From positions 1 through 37,700 of the forward strand of contig JAUNBG010000031.1 in NCBI GenBank assembly GCA_030527205.1: a stretch of DNA of 37,700 bases, written 5' to 3'. Positions 8,644-16,615 of the stretch are shown here, piece after piece. The stretch is from Planctomycetia bacterium. Lineage in GTDB: Bacteria; Planctomycetota; Planctomycetia; Pirellulales; Thermoguttaceae. Made by a program: the position numbers and the translations under genes. Every line of letters begins with the position of its first letter. Within the stretch, counting starts at the first letter, position 1. Under the pieces are notes generated by a model. That model ran no database searches. It was given only the letters and a program-made list of their open reading frames with translations, and was not told the origin of the DNA.

Positions 8644-9435
8644 ATGAATATGTTCCAAATAATGTGCATTATGTTAAAAAAAGGTTTTGCAATTTCATTG
8701 ATCTTTGGGTTGTGTTTCATTGCAAGTTACGCTTTTGCTGAGGATGAGGCAAAAATTCGTATTCTGTTTGTTTATGGGGGACATCCGTTTGAAGAACCGC
8801 AAATGGATGAATTTTTGAATTCGTTTCCCGAATTGGAAATCACAAAAGCCCTTATGCCGGAAGCAAGAAATCTCCTTAAACCGGGATTGGAAAAAACGTG
8901 CGACGTTGTTGTGTTTTACGATATGGATAATAATCCGGTAACCGATGAACAAAAAGCGAATTACGCTGCTCTTCTTGAAAAGGGAATTGGCATTTTCGCG
9001 TGGCATCATCATCATTGTTCCAATCAAGCCTGGGATGAATATATCGATCTTGTCGGCGGTCGTACATTCCTTGCAAGTAAACCTGTCTTTCGGGGTAAAG
9101 AATATCCAATGTCAACCTTTATTGGCGGTCTTGATCTGAATGTCAAAATTGCGAAGGAACATCCCATTACAAAAGGAGTTAAAGACTTCACAATTCACGA
9201 TGAAGGGTATGGAAAATTGCTGATTCTTCCCGATGCGGAAGTTCTTTTGACATGTGATCATGAAAATCAAAACTTCGAAACGTGCTGGATTTGGCGTTAT
9301 GGCAAAAGTACAATCGTCGCCAATCTGTTAGGACATGACTCGATCGCATGGAAACAACCGGAATTTCGTCAGTTATTCATCCAATCGATTCATTTTCTCG
9401 CCGATGAAAAAAATAATGTATCATCAGAGAAATAA
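8644..9435 (+). CDS. exported ThuA-domain protein
   Basis: The 263-residue product carries a signal peptide (hydrophobic segment about residues 14-30, ending SYAFA before Glu, an AxA-type signal peptidase I site) and then a ThuA domain: IRILFVYGGHPFEE, a glutamine-amidotransferase-like fold, with a FAWHHHHCSNQAW segment and a C-terminal GKSTIVANLLGHD. ThuA proteins accompany sugar catabolism in many planctomycetes; their reaction is not firmly established. Here it would act in the periplasm, the only clearly exported enzyme in the cluster. The start follows AAAGGATTG. It lies 86 bases after the MDR gene and ends 10 bases before the isomerase-like gene, so it is in the operon. Confidence 0.85.
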   Translation: MNMFQIMCIMLKKGFAISLIFGLCFIASYAFAEDEAKIRILFVYGGHPFEEPQMDEFLNSFPELEITKALMPEARNLLKPGLEKTCDVVVFYDMDNNPVTDEQKANYAALLEKGIGIFAWHHHHCSNQAWDEYIDLVGGRTFLASKPVFRGKEYPMSTFIGGLDLNVKIAKEHPITKGVKDFTIHDEGYGKLLILPDAEVLLTCDHENQNFETCWIWRYGKSTIVANLLGHDSIAWKQPEFRQLFIQSIHFLADEKNNVSSEK

Positions 9436-9445
9436 GGAGTTCCGT

Positions 9446-10777
9446 ATGAAGACAAAATTATTACCAATTTATTTTCAAGCGGCAAACGATCGAGAACGTG
9501 GCGAATTTAACGAGCAACTTCTCCGTCTTAAGGATATGTATGGCGATGTCGCTGAATTCCTTGACCCCATTTGCCTGGGGGACTGCGCTCCTGAATCCGA
9601 TGCCGTTGTCTTTCCTCAACTTATTGGTGCGGCATTCCGTGAAAAAGAGAATCTTCGAAAATATATTGATCTTCCTATGGTCGTTTTGACCTCGCATTTC
9701 GGAACCGTTGAAATGTGGGACTGGGAAATTGTAACCTATTTACGCGATGAAGGTTATAACGTCTTTACTCCGTATAATATTGAATTGGCGAAAGTCGTTC
9801 TTCGTGCCATTGCGGCGAAATCGAAACTTCGATCCGCTGGAAAATTCCTTATGCTTCAAGATTCTCCCGGCGAAGGAATGCAAGCCTATATATTTAAACG
9901 CTTCTATTGGTGGGAAGAAGAATGTACACAAAAAATGCAGGACGCTTTCGGAATCAAAATGATTTATCGAAGTTGGAAAGAAACCGCTGACCGGGCAAAA
10001 GCGATTTCCGACGAAGCGGCAAAACAGGTGTGTGCGGACTGGAACGTTAATCAAGAGGGCGTTTCCGAATCGAATTATCTTCGTGCCGTTAAAATTTATA
10101 TGGCGGTCAAAGAAGTCATCAACGAGGTCGGAGGCGTCGAAGGCGTTGGTTGTAACTGTCTGAATGAATCGTTCTTATGCGATACAACTCCGTGTTTGGC
10201 ATGGAATATGATTTTTGAACGCGATGATATCATCTGGGCGTGTGAGGGCGATACGTTGACAATGTTGAGTACGTTCATCTTGTATCGAGCGTTACAGACT
10301 CCGATTATGATGACGAACCTCTATCCGTTTTTGGTTGGAATGGCGGCATTGGCCCATGAAAAAATCGACCATTTCCCGAATATTCCTGATCCAGACAATC
10401 ATTTGCTTGGCGTTCATTGTGGTTTCTTTGGATTTGCGCCGCGTCAATTTTGTACAGAATGGACAATGCGTCCGAAAGTTCTGGAAATCGTTGACCCCAA
10501 TGCCATTGTGATCGACTGCCGTTTTCCAAAAGGACCGGTTACGATTGCGAAGATTTATCCTAACTTCAAGAAGATGAGTGTGATCGAAGCAGAAATAGAA
10601 GATTATGTTCAGTATCCTGGTTCTGATTGTCGTAATGGAGCGCTCATCCGTTGCCAAAACGGGCATGAAATCATGCAGGAGCTTTCATCGCATCACGCTT
10701 TGATTCTTATTGGAAAACGAACCGTCGAATTGAAACAACTTGCCAAAGTTTTTAATATGGAAGCGGTTATCCTTTAA
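9446..10777 (+). CDS. L-fucose/L-arabinose isomerase-like protein
   Basis: The 443-residue protein resembles the L-fucose isomerase-like superfamily: an N-terminal alpha/beta part with PMVVLTSHFGTVEMWDWE, and a C-terminal part with CEGDTLTMLSTFIL, the usual metal-binding CE(A/G)D region, then LGVHCG. Enzymes of this fold interconvert aldoses and ketoses using a divalent metal. The length is shorter than fucose isomerase and close to the uncharacterised planctomycete/clostridial branch, so substrate is open. The same frame is open from 9335, but that overlaps the ThuA gene; ATG 9446 follows AAGGAG with ideal spacing and is chosen. It may supply the ketose phosphorylated by the FGGY kinase. Two cysteines in VGCNCLNES could be structural or active-site residues. 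Confidence 0.78.
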   Translation: MKTKLLPIYFQAANDRERGEFNEQLLRLKDMYGDVAEFLDPICLGDCAPESDAVVFPQLIGAAFREKENLRKYIDLPMVVLTSHFGTVEMWDWEIVTYLRDEGYNVFTPYNIELAKVVLRAIAAKSKLRSAGKFLMLQDSPGEGMQAYIFKRFYWWEEECTQKMQDAFGIKMIYRSWKETADRAKAISDEAAKQVCADWNVNQEGVSESNYLRAVKIYMAVKEVINEVGGVEGVGCNCLNESFLCDTTPCLAWNMIFERDDIIWACEGDTLTMLSTFILYRALQTPIMMTNLYPFLVGMAALAHEKIDHFPNIPDPDNHLLGVHCGFFGFAPRQFCTEWTMRPKVLEIVDPNAIVIDCRFPKGPVTIAKIYPNFKKMSVIEAEIEDYVQYPGSDCRNGALIRCQNGHEIMQELSSHHALILIGKRTVELKQLAKVFNMEAVIL

Positions 10778-10827
10778 TCATCAAACGCAAAAATAGTAAC
10801 GCTGAAGTAATACAAGGGAATAATATT

Positions 10828-11691
10828 ATGAAAATTGGAATTGACAGTTATTGTTATCATCGTTTTTTTGGTGAAGTTTATCCCGATCAGGATGCGCCGG
10901 CCAAACAAATGACCATGGAAGATTTTCTGGACAGAGCTCGTGTTCTGAACGTTGATGGTGTATCTCTAGAGTCTTGTTTTTTCCCGACTTTGGATGATTC
11001 CTATTTGTCTGAATTGAAAAGTCGATTGGACGAAAGCGGGCTGGATCGTGTTTTTGCCTGGGGACATCCCGATGGGTTGGAACGGGGTCAAAATCCTGAC
11101 GCATTTCAAGATATGATGACGTGTATTCCAAAAGCGGTTAAAATTGGAGCCGACGTCATGCGTGTTACAGGTTCCTCGCTCATGTTTCGTCATGAACCGC
11201 ATGGTCCGCAAATTCAAGCGTTAGCAAAACTTTTTAAAGAAGCAATGAAAGTTGCCGACGACAATGGTGTTAAACTGGCTGTTGAAAATCATATTGATTA
11301 TACAGGCGATGAAATCAGCCAACTCCTTGAGTTGGTTGATTCTCCGAATTTTGGTGTCAATTTTGACACAGGTAATTTTTTGCGACTTCTTGATGATCCG
11401 ATTGCGGCAATGGATAAAATCGCTCCGTATGTTATGGCTGTTCATCTCAAGGACTTACAAATTAATCCCAAAGAAGCAAAGCCGAATGACTGGTTTTATT
11501 TTTCTGGTGTTCCGGTTGGACAGGGACTTGTTGATAATCAGGCGTTGGCAAATCGTCTGAATAAAGAAAACTTTACTGGTTTTCTTGCCGTTGAAATTGA
11601 TCACCCTCATGCGGATTGGCGTGGTCGCGAAGATGAAGCGGTTGCTTTAAGTGTTGCTGGATTGAAAGAAATCGTTTCATCATTGGCGTAA
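10828..11691 (+). CDS. sugar phosphate isomerase/epimerase (xylose isomerase-like TIM barrel)
   Basis: This 287-residue protein has the AP-endonuclease-2/xylose-isomerase-like TIM barrel. The metal-binding set is visible: Glu in LAVENH, Asp in VNFDTGN, His-Asp in AVHLKD and Glu in LAVEIDH. Family members epimerise or isomerise ketoses, or act on 3-keto sugars and inosose derivatives. Length is standard. The ATG at 10828 has AAGGGAAT about nine bases upstream. It lies 50 bases after the isomerase-like gene and 78 before a second Gfo/Idh/MocA gene. Such pairs (TIM-barrel epimerase plus Gfo/Idh/MocA) are common in 3-keto-sugar and inositol metabolism, which is compatible but not proof. Confidence 0.85.
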   Translation: MKIGIDSYCYHRFFGEVYPDQDAPAKQMTMEDFLDRARVLNVDGVSLESCFFPTLDDSYLSELKSRLDESGLDRVFAWGHPDGLERGQNPDAFQDMMTCIPKAVKIGADVMRVTGSSLMFRHEPHGPQIQALAKLFKEAMKVADDNGVKLAVENHIDYTGDEISQLLELVDSPNFGVNFDTGNFLRLLDDPIAAMDKIAPYVMAVHLKDLQINPKEAKPNDWFYFSGVPVGQGLVDNQALANRLNKENFTGFLAVEIDHPHADWRGREDEAVALSVAGLKEIVSSLA

Positions 11692-11769
11692 CAAGTTGAT
11701 TGCAATTAACTTGCGCGTTTTGATTTTGATCTCGTGTGAGAATTGTTTTTTTGTAAAGAAAGTATAGTC

Positions 11770-12942
11770 ATGAAGAAAAAATTGAATATCGCAGTGCTTG
11801 GAACAGGTTTTATGGGGAAAGTTCACAGCTATGCCTGGCGAGCCGTTAGTAAAATATTTGATTTGGAATTTGAACCTGTCTTAAAAGTTGCTTTTGGAAC
11901 GGATGCGAATGATCTTTCAAGTTTCGTTGAACGTTGGGGTTACGAAGACAGCTCGATGAATTGGAAAGAAGTTGTTTCGCGTCCTGACATTGATCTGGTC
12001 GATATTGTTGCGCCAACGCTTGTTCATAAAGATATGGCCGTTTTTGCCGCGGAAAATGGTAAAAATGTGTTTTGTGAAAAGCCTTGCTGTTTGTCGGTTT
12101 CTGACGCACAGGCAATGGCAGAGGCGTGTGAAAAAGCGGGAGTTTTGTCCTATTTGAATCACAATTACCGACGTATTCCTGCTGTATCGTATGCTCGGCA
12201 ACTGATTCAGGAAGGACGTCTCGGTGAAATTTATCATTTTCGCGGGGCGTATCTTCAGGACTGGATTATGGATCCGAACTTTCCATTAACCTGGCATTTG
12301 AAAAAAGAATTTGCCGGCGGTGGACCTTTGTTCGACTTGGGATCGCATTCGATTGATTTGGCTCGTTTTCTCGTCGGTGAAATCGATAGCGTAACCGCTG
12401 AGATGCGGACGTTTATTAAAGATCGTCCTTTACCGGGAACCGGTGCGGCGACATTTACAGCAGGAACAAACCAATCCTCCGAAAAAGGGAAAGTTACAGT
12501 TGACGATGCGGCATTTTTATTACTCGGTTTTGAAAATTCAGAGGCGTTAGGAAGTTGTGATGTCAGCCGTTTTGCAGGAGGGCGTCGCAACTATAATTAT
12601 TTCGAAGTTTATGGGGCAAAGGGAAGTCTTGTTTGGAATTTGGAACGACTGAACGAACTTCAATTTCTTGATTTGACGGAACCGTATGCAACACAGGGAT
12701 TTCGAAATATCATGTTGACCGCTGGCGATCATCCTTATATGTCGAAATGGTGGGCTGGCGGTCATATCGTTGGTTATGAAACGACTTTTGTCAATGCGAT
12801 GAGCGATTGTCTAACGTGTCTGGCAAAAGGAACAGCTCCGAGTCCTAATTTCCGAGACGGTGAAAAAATTCTGCAAGTCCTGGCTGCTGCGGATGTTTCT
12901 GCTCGTGAAGGTCGTCGAGTTCGTTGCCAGGAAGTACAATGA
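11770..12942 (+). CDS. second Gfo/Idh/MocA-family oxidoreductase
   Basis: The 390-residue protein opens with the Rossmann motif IAVLGTGFMGKVHSYAW, carries FCEKPCCLS (EKP motif), and has GGGPLFDLGSHSIDLARF, the D-x-G-x-H substrate-domain signature. It is longer than the 6420 paralogue and not closely similar to it, so the two probably act on different intermediates or at different carbons. Start: the frame is open from a TTG at 11743, but ATG 11770 puts the Rossmann fold at the normal position and follows AAAGAAAG. The stop overlaps the next gene's start by ATGA, implying translational coupling with the phosphotriesterase-like gene. Confidence 0.88.
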   Translation: MKKKLNIAVLGTGFMGKVHSYAWRAVSKIFDLEFEPVLKVAFGTDANDLSSFVERWGYEDSSMNWKEVVSRPDIDLVDIVAPTLVHKDMAVFAAENGKNVFCEKPCCLSVSDAQAMAEACEKAGVLSYLNHNYRRIPAVSYARQLIQEGRLGEIYHFRGAYLQDWIMDPNFPLTWHLKKEFAGGGPLFDLGSHSIDLARFLVGEIDSVTAEMRTFIKDRPLPGTGAATFTAGTNQSSEKGKVTVDDAAFLLLGFENSEALGSCDVSRFAGGRRNYNYFEVYGAKGSLVWNLERLNELQFLDLTEPYATQGFRNIMLTAGDHPYMSKWWAGGHIVGYETTFVNAMSDCLTCLAKGTAPSPNFRDGEKILQVLAAADVSAREGRRVRCQEVQ

Positions 12943-13895
12943 ATAAAGTTCGAACCATTTTAGAAGACGTCGATCCGTCCCTTCTCGGACACACACAATG
13001 TCATGAACATTTGTTTCTGAAAAAGGGGCCGTCTTATACAATTACTCCGGTTCTTCTCATGGAGAGTCTGGAAAACACAATTGCGGAATTACTTGATTTT
13101 CGTAAAGCGGGAGGCGTTTCTGTTGTTGATGCGCAACCCGCTTATTGTGGTCGGATAGCAGAAAATCTTGTCCGTGCGGCTCAAGACACAAAAGTTAAAA
13201 TTATTGCCTCGACGGGATTTCATAAACTGGAGTACTATCCTTCTGAATGTCAGATATTTACGAAAAGTTATGATGAATTGGTAAACTTTTTCGTTCATGA
13301 AATTGAAGAAGGAATGATTTCTTCAACGAACGATTGGCTGACTTCCTATCGCGCTGGTATTATTAAAGTTGCATTAGATTCGTCAGGACCGCGTCATTCG
13401 TTGATTTCGCAAAAACTTCTTGAAGCGGCGATTTCTTCCGCTCTCAAAACCGGCGCCGCTTTGCTTTGCCATACCGATGATGGAATACAACCAACGGAAT
13501 ATATTGAATTTATGTTGCATTGTGGTTTAAGTCCTCATCGAATAATCTTATCACATCTTGACCGGACTTGTCTTCATAATGAACTGCTTATCAAAGAATC
13601 CCTTTCGAAGGGAATTTATATAACTCTTGATACAATACATCGTTATAAATATCGTGATGACAAATCTGAACGACAGCTCATTATGGAATTATCGCAGGCA
13701 GGTTACGCTCGACAAATGTTACTTTCGTTGGACACAACCAATCAACGTCTTCGCCATTATGGAGGCGAGATTGGTCTTGATTATCTTCTTCGATCATTTC
13801 TGCAACTCCTTAAAGACGATGGTGTTGCTGAAAGTGATCTTTTTTATATGACCGTTGGTAATGCGTCACACGTGTTGCCATTGCAACCAAAATAG
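12939..13895 (+). CDS. phosphotriesterase-family metal hydrolase (possible sugar lactonase)
   Basis: The 318-residue TIM-barrel hydrolase retains the full binuclear metal site of the phosphotriesterase family: His22 and His24 (HEH), bridging Lys143 (IIKVALDSSG), His178 (LLCHTDDG), His206 (ILSHLDRT) and Asp265 (LLSLDTT). Most bacterial members in sugar clusters are lactonases or carboxylate-ester hydrolases, not true organophosphate hydrolases, so a lactonase step after a dehydrogenase is a sensible inference. The start at 12939 overlaps the preceding stop (ATGA) and follows AGGAAG; upstream in-frame codons from 12924 lie within the previous gene. It ends 14 bases before the shikimate-dehydrogenase-like gene. 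Confidence 0.85.
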   Translation: MNKVRTILEDVDPSLLGHTQCHEHLFLKKGPSYTITPVLLMESLENTIAELLDFRKAGGVSVVDAQPAYCGRIAENLVRAAQDTKVKIIASTGFHKLEYYPSECQIFTKSYDELVNFFVHEIEEGMISSTNDWLTSYRAGIIKVALDSSGPRHSLISQKLLEAAISSALKTGAALLCHTDDGIQPTEYIEFMLHCGLSPHRIILSHLDRTCLHNELLIKESLSKGIYITLDTIHRYKYRDDKSERQLIMELSQAGYARQMLLSLDTTNQRLRHYGGEIGLDYLLRSFLQLLKDDGVAESDLFYMTVGNASHVLPLQPK

Positions 13896-13909
13896 AACAA
13901 GGAATAACC

Positions 13910-14878
13910 TTGACCATGATTTTACTTGAAAAGGCAACTGTGCCGACTATGTATTTTATTGGTGTTACAACGACCAAGTCCTCAATTATGAAAGTCTTTC
14001 CTGAATGGGCTCTTGCGCTTGGATTAGACAACACCGTCATGAAGGGAATTGACATACCGATTCACGCTGACCCTTCTGTATATCGCCAGGTTGTCGAGTT
14101 TATAAAAAATGATGAACTGTCGATGGGGGCTCTTGTTACAACGCACAAAATTGATCTTTTTAATGCCGCTTCCGATCTGTTTGGATATCTTGATCCTTAT
14201 GCCACACGATTTAGAGAATTATCGTCTATTTCCAAGAACAATGGAATACTTTGTGGTCATGCGAAAGACCCCATTTCGTCGGGGTTAGCAATGAGTCAAT
14301 TTATCCCAGAAAATTATTGGAAAAATCATCCGGAAGCTGGCGTCATGATTATGGGAGCTGGCGGAAGTTCAATCGCCATGTGCTCTTATCTTATGCGATC
14401 TGAATTTGAAGGAAATTATCCTTCTCGAATCGTCATTGCCAATCGTTCACAACCGCGACTCAATGAAATCAAACGAATTAATGCTGAACTTACGCCAGGA
14501 GGAATTGAGCTCGAATATCATTTAACGCCGGAACCTGGCCAAAATGATGCGGTTATGGCAACAATGGGAACTGGATCCTTGATCATTAACGCAACGGGAT
14601 TGGGAAAAGACCGCCCCGGTTCACCGCTCACTGATTCTGCTCTATTTCCTGAACTCGCAATGGTTTGGGAAATCAATTATCGAGGCGATTTGTTATTCAT
14701 ACATCAGGCATTACGTCAAAAAGAGGCGAGAAAGCTCAACGTCATTGATGGTTGGATGTACTTTATTTACGGTTGGACACAGGTAATTGCCGAAGTTTTT
14801 CATCTCGATATAAACGATGAAGTGCTTGCCCGCCTCGATCAAATTGCCGCAAAGTATAATAATAGAATTGCTTCCTGA
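13910..14878 (+). CDS. shikimate dehydrogenase-like protein (AroE superfamily) in sugar cluster
   Basis: The 322-residue protein follows the AroE layout. The N-terminal substrate domain has GALVTTHKIDLF, matching the NVTxPxK block with its catalytic Lys. A GHAKDPISSG block stands where AroE has GxNTDxxG, keeping the Asp. The Rossmann motif is VMIMGAGGSSIAMCSYL. The later INYRGDLLFIHQA and DGWMYFIYGWTQ resemble the C-terminal closing region. Canonical AroE is about 270 residues, so this is enlarged. Because key positions differ, it may not make shikimate; a cyclitol or carbocyclic substrate is a reasonable inference. The start is either TTG 13910 (six bases after AAGGA) or ATG 13916; spacing slightly favours TTG. 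It is tightly packed between the phosphotriesterase-like and cupin genes. Confidence 0.7.
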   Translation: MTMILLEKATVPTMYFIGVTTTKSSIMKVFPEWALALGLDNTVMKGIDIPIHADPSVYRQVVEFIKNDELSMGALVTTHKIDLFNAASDLFGYLDPYATRFRELSSISKNNGILCGHAKDPISSGLAMSQFIPENYWKNHPEAGVMIMGAGGSSIAMCSYLMRSEFEGNYPSRIVIANRSQPRLNEIKRINAELTPGGIELEYHLTPEPGQNDAVMATMGTGSLIINATGLGKDRPGSPLTDSALFPELAMVWEINYRGDLLFIHQALRQKEARKLNVIDGWMYFIYGWTQVIAEVFHLDINDEVLARLDQIAAKYNNRIAS

Positions 14879-14895
14879 ATAAGAAAGGAATGATA

Positions 14896-15480
14896 ATGGA
14901 TAAAAAATTACTCGACTGGATTCATGGCTTTGGTCTTGATTTTGATGTGTCAACTGGATTATCGCCAGACGTCGAAACGCGCAAACGCTATTTAAGTCAA
15001 ATGAAGGGAATGTATTCGGATGACTTGGCGTTTGAAAATTCCGTTGCGAATTACGATTCCTTAGTCTATGAATTTCATGAGTTAGGAGCTCCAGAAACTG
15101 CGGGCGATCTTGCTTTTGGTTGTAGTATTGTGTATCCGGGAAAAGTTGGCGACGAATATTATATGACCAAGGGGCATTTTCACACAATTTTGGATACTGC
15201 CGAGATTTATTTTTGCTTGACCGGTTCTGGTTATATGCTGTTGGAAAGTCCAGAAGGGGATTGGGCAGCGCAAGAGCTTGTTCCTGGGAGAGTTGTTTAT
15301 GTGCCAAAACGTTATGCTCATCGAAGTATCAATGCCGGAAAAGACGTCTTGAGAACATTTTTTGTGTTTCGAGGCGATGCCGGTCATGATTATGGAACGA
15401 TTGAGACGAAAGGTTATCGCAAATTGTGTGTTGAACAAAATGGTCAACCGACATTTGTCGATAATCCAAAATGGAGATAA
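14896..15480 (+). CDS. cupin-type glucose-6-phosphate isomerase-like protein
   Basis: The 194-residue protein matches the cupin phosphoglucose isomerase family (archaeal PgiA type). The metal-binding region is TKGHFHTILDTAEIY, giving two His and one Glu, followed by TGSGYMLLE and VPKRYAHRSINAG with the third His. Length is typical. The enzyme interconverts glucose-6-phosphate and fructose-6-phosphate in characterised relatives; here it may act on a related aldose/ketose phosphate. Two ATGs are possible, 14890 and 14896. AGAAAGGA directly abuts the first and is six bases from the second, so 14896 is chosen. The end overlaps the upstream open frame of the 2-hydroxyacid dehydrogenase. Confidence 0.85.
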   Translation: MDKKLLDWIHGFGLDFDVSTGLSPDVETRKRYLSQMKGMYSDDLAFENSVANYDSLVYEFHELGAPETAGDLAFGCSIVYPGKVGDEYYMTKGHFHTILDTAEIYFCLTGSGYMLLESPEGDWAAQELVPGRVVYVPKRYAHRSINAGKDVLRTFFVFRGDAGHDYGTIETKGYRKLCVEQNGQPTFVDNPKWR

Positions 15481-15485
15481 GTATC

Positions 15486-16457
15486 GTGAAAACGAAATAT
15501 AGAATTCTTGTTACTCCAACATCGTTTTTGAAACCGCAAAATGCCCGAGCGAAAAATCTTCTTGAAGATTTTGCCGCTGAGGTTGTTTATAACGATCTTG
15601 GCGTTCCGCTTCAGGGAGATGAAATTCTGAAACGGCTAGAGGGAATTGACGGTTACATTGCCGGGCTTGATTACATAACCTCTGATGTTATTGAAGATAT
15701 GCCGTCGTCTGTTCAGGTTATTTCCCGATATGGCGTTGGCGTTGAACGCGTTGATCTTGCGGCGTGTGCGAAAAAAGGAATCAAACTTTGCAATACGCCA
15801 GGGGCGAATTCTGTGGCGGTCTGTGAATTGGCGTTTGCGGGAATGTTGGCTGTTTCACGGAATCTTATTCGGTTGCATGAAGCGGTCGAACGAGGTGAAT
15901 GGCCTCGAAACGAAGGTTGTGAATTGTATGGTAAAACGTTAGGAATCATTGGCTTAGGAGCAATCGGCAAGAATCTTGCTCTGCGAGCCAAGGCTTTCGG
16001 AATGAACGTAACCGCTTTTGACCCTTTTATGGACACAATTTTCGCAAAAGAAAACGATATCGAAGTATCGGATTTACATAGTGTTCTAACTTATTCCGAT
16101 TATGTGTCTCTTCATCTTCCGTTAAATGAACAGACCCGCCATATGATTAACGCCGAAACGATTAAAGACATGAAAAAAGGCGTAATTATCGTCAATACTT
16201 CGCGTGGAGGCATTGTCGATGAAAACGCTGCCGCAGAGGCTCTTAAGTTTGGAAAAATTGGAGGGTTAGTGATCGACGCGTTCGAGCAGGAACCTCTCAA
16301 AGATTCGCCTTTGAAAGGACTTCCCAATGTGCTGCTGACTCCGCATACAGGAGCTCATACAGCCGAAGCTATTGATAAAATGGGTTATATGGCTGTTGAA
16401 AATCTGATTAATGTTTTAAATGGCAAACCATGTAAACATGAATTAAAGTTGTCTTAA
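15486..16457 (+). CDS. D-isomer-specific 2-hydroxyacid dehydrogenase (phosphoglycerate dehydrogenase-like)
   Basis: The 323-residue product has the D-2-hydroxyacid dehydrogenase fold: NAD motif IIGLGAIGKNLALRA, and catalytic Arg240 (TSRGGIVD), Glu269 (FEQEP) and His287 (TPHTGAH), numbered from the GTG start. It lacks the C-terminal ACT domain of long SerA proteins. A GTG at 15486, nine bases after GGAG, is preferred to the ATG at 15471, which would overlap the cupin gene by ten bases. It is the last gene of the plus-strand run. It could reduce or oxidise a 2-keto/2-hydroxy acid produced from sugar acid cleavage, which would link it with the KDPG aldolase at 18189, but this is inference. Confidence 0.85.
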   Translation: MKTKYRILVTPTSFLKPQNARAKNLLEDFAAEVVYNDLGVPLQGDEILKRLEGIDGYIAGLDYITSDVIEDMPSSVQVISRYGVGVERVDLAACAKKGIKLCNTPGANSVAVCELAFAGMLAVSRNLIRLHEAVERGEWPRNEGCELYGKTLGIIGLGAIGKNLALRAKAFGMNVTAFDPFMDTIFAKENDIEVSDLHSVLTYSDYVSLHLPLNEQTRHMINAETIKDMKKGVIIVNTSRGGIVDENAAAEALKFGKIGGLVIDAFEQEPLKDSPLKGLPNVLLTPHTGAHTAEAIDKMGYMAVENLINVLNGKPCKHELKLS

Positions 16458-16458
16458 C

Positions 16459-16552
16459 ATATTGTGTTTTTACAATATATGTAAAATTCAACCAGCCAGT
16501 AAAATGTGAAACGAATCATTTTTTTGTTGTCGTTTACTCGTTTTATTGGCTG
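16459..16552. terminator. operon-end hairpins
   Basis: Two inverted repeats follow the dehydrogenase stop. ATATTGT-GTTTTT-ACAATAT lies at 16459-16478. CAGCCAGTAAAA (16493-16504) pairs with TTTTATTGGCTG (16541-16552) at 11 of 12 positions plus one G-U, and AACGA/TCGTT (16510-16514, 16530-16534) pairs inside. They probably end the sugar operon, although the T-tract after each is weak; the second could be a structured RNA. Confidence 0.5.
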
Positions 16553-16615
16553 TTCGTCATTATTGTTTCTGAATGTGATATTTTATGTGATTTGTCCTTT
16601 ATTTGAGGAGTTTTT

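Noticed and set aside
14711..15307. 198-codon minus-strand frame opposite the AroE-like and cupin genes
   Set aside because: Spans two clear plus-strand genes on the opposite strand and shows no coherent domain.
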